In this document: positions 5,963 to 9,690 of the stretch, one piece after another
Numbering within the stretch: position 1 is the first letter of the stretch
Layout of the letters: the number at the start of each line of letters is the position of its first letter
DNA from: a candidate division NC10 bacterium SPGG6
GTDB taxonomy: Bacteria > Methylomirabilota > Methylomirabilia > Methylomirabilales > CSP1-5
DNA length: 9,690 nt
Direction of reading: 5' to 3'
Assembly (NCBI GenBank): GCA_001643535.1
Contig: LXTG01000055.1
Location: forward strand, 1-9,690
Made by a program: the position numbers and the translations under genes
The notes under the pieces: model-generated
The model's input: the letters and a program-made list of their open reading frames with translations, nothing else
The model's database searches: none
Told to the model about the DNA's origin: nothing

Positions 5963-7507
5963 TCAGATGCCTTGCTTGACCTCTTTTTCGGGAGGGGTCT
6001 TCCGGCCTACCGCCCGGTTGATCGCATTGAGATACGCCTTCGCACTGGCCTCGATGACATCGGTGGAGGTCCCCCGACCGATGATCGTCTGGCCATCAAT
6101 CTCGATAGAGACCATCACCTCCCCCAGGGCATCCTTGCCCGAGGTGACGGCTCGGATGCCATAGTCTTTCAGTTGCGGGTGCATCCCTGTAACTTGGTCG
6201 ATGGCCTTGAAGGTCGCATCGACCGGGCCATCTCCCCAGCCTGACTCCTGGTGGATTTCGTCTTCCTTTTTCAAGCGGACCGTGGCAGTAGGGATCATAT
6301 TGGTCCCACTCAAAAACTGCAAATGGTCGAGGACGTAGGTCTCGGGATGCGTGAACACCTGCTCCTCGACAATGGCCAAGAGATCGTCGTCGAAGACCTC
6401 TTTCTTCTTGTCGCAGAGCTCCTTAAATCGCTGGAACGCCTTCGTCAGATCCTCTTCGCCGAGATCTACCCCGAGGTCTTGGAGCCGTTTCTTCAATGCG
6501 TGGCGTCCCGAGTGCTTGCCCAGGACAAGACGACTCTGCGGCACACCCACCGATTCCGGCGTCATGATCTCGTAGGTCAGGGCGTGAGAAAGCATCCCGT
6601 GCTGGTGGATTCCCGCTTCGTGCGCAAAGGCATTCGCTCCAACAATCGCCTTATTCGGCTGGACCGGAATGCCGGTGATTTTGGTGAGAAGCTTTGACGT
6701 CTTGTAGATTTCCTCGGTCTTCAGTCCCGTCTCCACATCCAGGATGTCGCGGCGAGTCCTGATCGCCATAACAATTTCTTCCAGGGAGGCATTTCCAGCC
6801 CGCTCGCCGATGCCGTTGATGGTGCACTCCATCTGCCGGGCCCCTTGTCTCACCCCTTCCATGGAATTAGCGACGGCCAGCCCTAGGTCGTCGTGGCAGT
6901 GAACGCTTACGATCACCTTGTCGATGTTGGGAACGCGGTTCATCAGGTTGCGAATCCGCTCGCCATATTCCCATGGGATCACATATCCCACCGTATCTGG
7001 GATATTGATCGTCGTCGCCCCTGCGTTGATTGCTGCCTCTACCATCTGGCAAAGAAAGTCCTGATCGGTCCGGCAGGCATCTTCACACGAAAACTCGACA
7101 TCGTTCGTAAAGCCTCGGGCCCTTTTCACAGCCCGGACCGCGGCTTCACGCACCTCTTCCCGGCTCATCTTCAGCTTATGTCGCATGTGAATGTCGGAGG
7201 TGGCGATGAAGGTGTGGATTCGGGGACGCTCGGCATGCTGGAGCGCCTCCCAGGCGCGATCGATGTCTTGGTCCCGAGTCCGACACAGGCCGGCAACGAT
7301 CACCCCATCCCGGATATTCTGCGACACGACCTTGACGGCCTCGAAATCATCGGGGGAGGCAATCGGGAAACCGGCCTCGATGATATCGACCCGGAGTCGG
7401 GCAAGCTGCCGGGCCAGCTCCAGCTTCTCCCGGGTATTCATACTATAGCCGGGAGACTGTTCTCCGTCGCGTAACGTGGTGTCGAAAATCATAATCCGCG
7501 TGGCCAT
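5963..7507 (-). CDS. leuA: 2-isopropylmalate synthase
   Basis: LeuA condenses acetyl-CoA with 2-oxoisovalerate to give 2-isopropylmalate, the committed and usually leucine-inhibited step of leucine synthesis. The protein has 514 residues, as expected for the bacterial form. Its TIM barrel begins with FDTTLRDGEQSPG (8-20), which supplies the catalytic Arg13 and metal-binding Asp14. The HCH metal motif is at His203 and His205, NGIGERAGNA at 231-240, FAHEAGIHQHG at 294-304 and GKHSGRHAL at 330-338. Residues from about 390 to 502 form the C-terminal LeuA dimer/allosteric domain, so leucine feedback is expected. The ATG has a good AGGAG 6 nt upstream. leuC follows after 100 bp and leuD after that, which supports LeuA over the related citramalate or homocitrate synthases; the TTLRDGEQSPG form also favours LeuA. 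A small hairpin in the leader may influence expression, but I see no Leu-codon leader peptide. Confidence 0.96.
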   Translation of the reverse strand: MATRIMIFDTTLRDGEQSPGYSMNTREKLELARQLARLRVDIIEAGFPIASPDDFEAVKVVSQNIRDGVIVAGLCRTRDQDIDRAWEALQHAERPRIHTFIATSDIHMRHKLKMSREEVREAAVRAVKRARGFTNDVEFSCEDACRTDQDFLCQMVEAAINAGATTINIPDTVGYVIPWEYGERIRNLMNRVPNIDKVIVSVHCHDDLGLAVANSMEGVRQGARQMECTINGIGERAGNASLEEIVMAIRTRRDILDVETGLKTEEIYKTSKLLTKITGIPVQPNKAIVGANAFAHEAGIHQHGMLSHALTYEIMTPESVGVPQSRLVLGKHSGRHALKKRLQDLGVDLGEEDLTKAFQRFKELCDKKKEVFDDDLLAIVEEQVFTHPETYVLDHLQFLSGTNMIPTATVRLKKEDEIHQESGWGDGPVDATFKAIDQVTGMHPQLKDYGIRAVTSGKDALGEVMVSIEIDGQTIIGRGTSTDVIEASAKAYLNAINRAVGRKTPPEKEVKQGI

Positions 7508-7529
7508 CTCTCTCTCCTCTTTCCATGCC

Positions 7530-7552
7530 TATCCGCCATCACGATGCGGATA
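7530..7552 (-). promoter_or_regulatory. Hairpin in the leuA leader
   Basis: TATCCG (7530-7535) and CATC (7537-7540) pair with GATG (7543-7546) and CGGATA (7547-7552), giving a 10-bp stem with one bulged base and a 2-base loop. It lies 22 nt upstream of the leuA start and 11 nt beyond its AGGAG site. No leucine-codon leader peptide or T-box features are evident, so its role is unknown. Confidence 0.4.
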
Positions 7553-7604
7553 GAATGATTCTGAGAGTTCATTGAATCTGTCGAATGCCACAAGGCTGCC
7601 GTCC

Positions 7605-7650
7605 ACGCCGGGGGAACCCTCCCTCAGAGGGAGCGGGGCTCCCCCGGCGT
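7605..7650 (-). terminator. Long hairpin covering the pssA stop codon
   Basis: An 11-bp perfect stem (7605-7615 with 7640-7650) encloses a second 6-bp stem (7619-7624 with 7628-7633) whose 3-base loop touches the pssA stop codon (7624-7626). In the transcript it would form a stable 46-nt structure. No T-run follows, so it is not a textbook intrinsic terminator; it may slow ribosomes, shield the 3' end from decay or separate the phospholipid genes from leuA. Confidence 0.5.
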
Positions 7651-8427
7651 AAGCTCGAGTTCTTCACCCAGGTCGAGTGAGACGCGCCTGCGCACGAAGG
7701 GGAGGTACCGGAGGAAACCAGAGAGGGCATACAGGAAGAAGAAGCCGAAGAGGAGGAGACTTGGTTTCGAGGCGACGATGAGCATGGCCAGGAGCAGGCT
7801 GAAAAGGATGGTGAAGGGATGCCGCCGGGAGATGTCGAACTCTTTCAGGGACCGGTACCGGACTTTGCTCACCATGAGAAAGGCGATGACCGCTACCAAA
7901 ACCACCATCAACGCCGAGGTAACCTCCGGGGAAAGCACCTGATACTCCAGGATTTCCAGGGAAGGAGATTCGCCCAGAAAGAGCACACACGAAGCGATGA
8001 TCCCTGCCGCTGCCGGGATCGGAAGCCCCACAAAGTAGCGTTTATCGAGCTTCTTGGTCTGCTTGGTCTGGATGTTGAACCGGGCCAGGCGGAGCGCCCC
8101 GCAGGCAGCAAAGAGGAAAGCCGCCAGCCAGCCGATTCGCCCTAATGGTTGCATCGCGAAGACATAGGCAAGCATCCCGGGGGCTACCCCGAAGGAAACC
8201 AGATCGGCTAGGGAATCCAACTCCACCCCGAAATCGCTGGTCGCCTTCGCGATCCGTGCAACTGCCCCATCCAGAAAATCGACCATCAGGGCAATGATAA
8301 TGGCCAGGGCTGCCTTGGAATATTCGATCTTATAGATCGCAATAATGGCATAAAACCCGCAGAAAAGATTCCCGATGGTCAGAATGCTCGGAAGGATGTA
8401 GACGCCGCGGCGCACTTTCCGCTTCAT
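7624..8427 (-). CDS. pssA: CDP-diacylglycerol-serine O-phosphatidyltransferase
   Basis: PssA moves the phosphatidyl group from CDP-diacylglycerol to L-serine, giving phosphatidylserine and CMP; Psd, encoded just upstream, then makes phosphatidylethanolamine. The 267-residue protein is of the multi-spanning CDP-alcohol phosphotransferase type. The full family motif DGxxARx8Gx3Dx3D is present: Asp53-Gly54, Ala57-Arg58, Gly67, Asp71 and Asp75. About seven or eight hydrophobic segments are visible (roughly 11-32, 37-50, 78-92, 97-113, 133-151, 168-187, 204-240), followed by an acidic cytoplasmic-looking tail. The ILPSILTIGNLFCGF N-terminus is characteristic of bacterial type II PssA. The ATG is fixed by its 4-bp ATGA overlap with the psd stop; the upstream purine-rich GGGGTGG is a modest ribosome binding site, which fits coupled translation. 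The last codons and stop lie inside a strong hairpin (7605-7650). The CDP-alcohol family has other members, but the motif pattern and the psd partner make serine the likely acceptor. Confidence 0.94.
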   Translation of the reverse strand: MKRKVRRGVYILPSILTIGNLFCGFYAIIAIYKIEYSKAALAIIIALMVDFLDGAVARIAKATSDFGVELDSLADLVSFGVAPGMLAYVFAMQPLGRIGWLAAFLFAACGALRLARFNIQTKQTKKLDKRYFVGLPIPAAAGIIASCVLFLGESPSLEILEYQVLSPEVTSALMVVLVAVIAFLMVSKVRYRSLKEFDISRRHPFTILFSLLLAMLIVASKPSLLLFGFFFLYALSGFLRYLPFVRRRVSLDLGEELELTPGEPRSL

Positions 8428-9098
8428 GAGACCACCCCGATGATGCTCTCGCCACCTTTCACGTGATCCCCGATCTTCACCCTCGGATCAACCCCTTCGG
8501 GTAAGAGCAGATCAACCCGAGAGCCAAAACGAATCATGCCGATCCGCTCTCCTGCCCAGACCTCTTGCCCGGGCTGAACCCACGTGACGATCTGCCGAGC
8601 CAGCAAGCCGGCCACCTGGCGAACGAAAATATCCCCCATCCCTCCCTTTAGGTGAATCAAGGTCTGGGCGTTCACCTGGGACGCCTCCGCCTTCCACGCG
8701 ACCTTAAAGACCCCACGGCTCGGACGGACCGTCTCGATCCGACCGGCGCAGGGGGCGCGGTTGATGTGGACATCCAAGAGGGAGAGGAAGATACTGACCT
8801 CGATCCCCCTCCGTCCGTCGACCGCGGGTCCAATGCGGACAACCCGTCCGTCAGCCGGGGCCAGGATCGCCCCGGCCTCAGCAGGGGGAACCCGCTCGGG
8901 GTCCCGGAAGAAGAAACCGACCGCTCCGGCGAGCAGGACCAGGAAGAAGCCACCCGCATCGAGGCCCGCTATCCAGAGGAGCAGGGCTCCTCCCAGGAGC
9001 GGAAGCACAAAGAGCCACGCATCCCTGGCTACGGGAAACTTGCTCTTCCGTCGCTGAGTAGTCAGAGGTATCAACCCTCGAGACTCCCTGTATAGCAC
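8424..9098 (-). CDS. psd: Phosphatidylserine decarboxylase proenzyme (short form)
   Basis: Psd decarboxylates phosphatidylserine to phosphatidylethanolamine at the inner membrane, using a pyruvoyl group made by self-cleavage. The product is about 224 residues, typical of the short Psd class. Two hydrophobic segments (about 27-43 and 47-64) should anchor it. FFFRDPERVPP (62-72), PADG with Asp83, DVHINR with His111, and FGS (191-193) follow in family order; cleavage should fall between Gly192 and Ser193, giving a small pyruvoyl subunit from Ser193 onward. Asp83, His111 and Ser193 match the known catalytic triad by position. The stop overlaps the pssA start as ATGA, so the pair is probably coupled in translation. 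The start is uncertain: the GTG at 9098 lies inside a 7-bp repeat, with a GGAG 6 nt upstream belonging to the same repeat. An in-frame TTG at codon 9 has GGGAG 9 nt upstream and would still leave 12 residues before the conserved FPVARD. Confidence 0.95.
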   Translation of the reverse strand: MLYRESRGLIPLTTQRRKSKFPVARDAWLFVLPLLGGALLLWIAGLDAGGFFLVLLAGAVGFFFRDPERVPPAEAGAILAPADGRVVRIGPAVDGRRGIEVSIFLSLLDVHINRAPCAGRIETVRPSRGVFKVAWKAEASQVNAQTLIHLKGGMGDIFVRQVAGLLARQIVTWVQPGQEVWAGERIGMIRFGSRVDLLLPEGVDPRVKIGDHVKGGESIIGVVS

Positions 9099-9115
9099 TC
9101 CGCACTCCGCATTTC
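9095..9115 (-). repeat. Short heptad repeat (GGARTGC type) at the psd start
   Basis: Two exact 7-bp units (9095-9101 and 9102-9108; GGAGTGC on the minus strand) and a third degenerate unit (9109-9115) lie in the alaS-psd gap and run into the annotated psd GTG start. The sequence differs from the GTTCANG and RTCGGTC units but has the same 7-bp period. Confidence 0.6.
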
Positions 9116-9127
9116 AAGGACGATGCA

Positions 9128-9690
9128 TTAGGACGGTTGCCCGGCCTCCCCGTTCAACAGCCGCCGGACGAGGCCCGGGACCTGACTGAGGGCATGATCG
9201 AACCTCGAGGGGTCCTTTCCTCCCGCCTCGGCCAAGTCGGCCCGGCCGCCGCCCTCCCCGCCAGTCATCCGCGCTAATTCTCGAACGAGCCGCCCGGCAT
9301 GCACCCGCGCTATGGTGTCCGCGGTGACTCCAGCCACCCAACCGACCCTGTTATTGACGAGGGTCCCTAAAACGACCACTCCTGAGCCGAGCTTCGTCCG
9401 GATTCGGTCTACCAGGTCACGAAGCCCTTTCTGGTCGAAATGCTCGACCCGACCCCGGACAACTCGAATCCCCTCAACCGTCTCGACCCGCGTGAGCAGG
9501 TCCTCGACCAAGGTAGCTGCAAGACGGCTCCGAAGCCGCTGATTCTCTTGCTCCAGTTCCCCCCCGCGCCGGCTCAACCTGTCCACTTTCTCGGGGAGTT
9601 CGAGTGGCCGGGTCCTCAATGCATCAGCCGATTCCTGAAGGGCGGCTTCTTCCCTCAAGAAATAGTCATAGGCCCCGGGACCCGTATACG
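9128..9690 (-). CDS. alaS: Alanyl-tRNA synthetase, C-terminal part (5' end outside window)
   Basis: AlaS joins alanine to tRNA-Ala in the cytoplasm, and its C-terminal region (DHHA1 domain) helps tRNA binding and dimer formation. About 187 codons are visible, and the frame stays open to the right edge, so this is the last fifth of a protein normally near 870-880 residues. What I see matches AlaS: a TGPGAYDYFLREEAAL segment at the edge (family form close to TGxGAxxYLREEE), a charged coiled-coil stretch rich in Glu, Arg and Leu, then a beta-rich DHHA1 domain ending in GGRADLAEAGGKD, the glycine-rich AGGKD signature. The stop is TAA. An in-frame TTG at 9658 could be read as a start, but the homologous residues upstream of it argue that it is internal. 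The gene lies 29 bp upstream of psd on the same strand, so the two may share a transcript. The synthetic and editing domains cannot be judged. Confidence 0.93.
   Translation of the reverse strand, partial: YTGPGAYDYFLREEAALQESADALRTRPLELPEKVDRLSRRGGELEQENQRLRSRLAATLVEDLLTRVETVEGIRVVRGRVEHFDQKGLRDLVDRIRTKLGSGVVVLGTLVNNRVGWVAGVTADTIARVHAGRLVRELARMTGGEGGGRADLAEAGGKDPSRFDHALSQVPGLVRRLLNGEAGQPS

Noticed and set aside
5963..7507. Citramalate or homocitrate synthase instead of LeuA
   Set aside because: The TTLRDGEQSPG opening, 514-residue length with a C-terminal regulatory domain, and adjacent leuC-leuD all favour 2-isopropylmalate synthase.
7508..7623. T-box or leucine attenuator upstream of leuA
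   Set aside because: No specifier/T-box consensus, no leader peptide with Leu codons and no terminator T-run; only a simple hairpin is visible.

Overview
This window comes from a GC-rich bacterial chromosome. All ten protein-coding genes I can support lie on the minus strand, so the order of transcription runs from the right end of the window to the left. The gene set is housekeeping: tRNA charging, phosphatidylethanolamine synthesis, leucine and aspartate-family amino acid synthesis, tRNA pseudouridylation, one zinc alcohol dehydrogenase and one small unrecognised protein. The order psd-pssA-leuA-leuC-leuD-(leuB)-asd-truA is one I associate with deltaproteobacteria and with NC10/Methylomirabilota- or Rokubacteria-like lineages. 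That placement is an inference from gene order and general sequence flavour, and it is weak.

Layout in transcription order. The 3' part of alaS (9690-9128) enters from the right edge. It is followed after 29 bp by psd (9098-8424). Psd overlaps pssA (8427-7624) by an ATGA, so the two membrane enzymes that turn CDP-diacylglycerol and serine into phosphatidylethanolamine are translationally coupled. A strong hairpin swallows the pssA stop codon. A 116-bp leader with a second small hairpin then precedes leuA (7507-5963). leuC (5862-4459) and leuD (4462-3866) also overlap by ATGA. asd (3788-2772), truA (2517-1783), an 89-residue hypothetical gene (1766-1497) and adh (1293-295) follow. leuB, usual between leuD and asd in this kind of cluster, is absent; only 77 bp lie there.

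The most unusual content is in the gaps between genes. Three gaps (upstream of asd, truA and adh) hold related elements built from 7-bp units (GTTCANG and its complement CATGAAC/YCTGAAC), arranged as imperfect inverted arms around a short T-rich loop. Two of them continue into a second heptad family (RTCGGTC). The copies upstream of truA and adh are also alike (34 of 39 positions) in the stretch that holds the ribosome binding site. A third kind of heptad (GGARTGC) surrounds the annotated start codon of psd.

The left end (1-294) has no supportable gene. It contains an AT-rich block (30 G+C in 110 bases, 61-170) with a perfect 12-bp inverted repeat, unlike the rest of the window. I see no phage, CRISPR, toxin, transposase or RNA gene. 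I do not see an obviously new multi-gene system; the repeat elements and the missing leuB are the points worth following.
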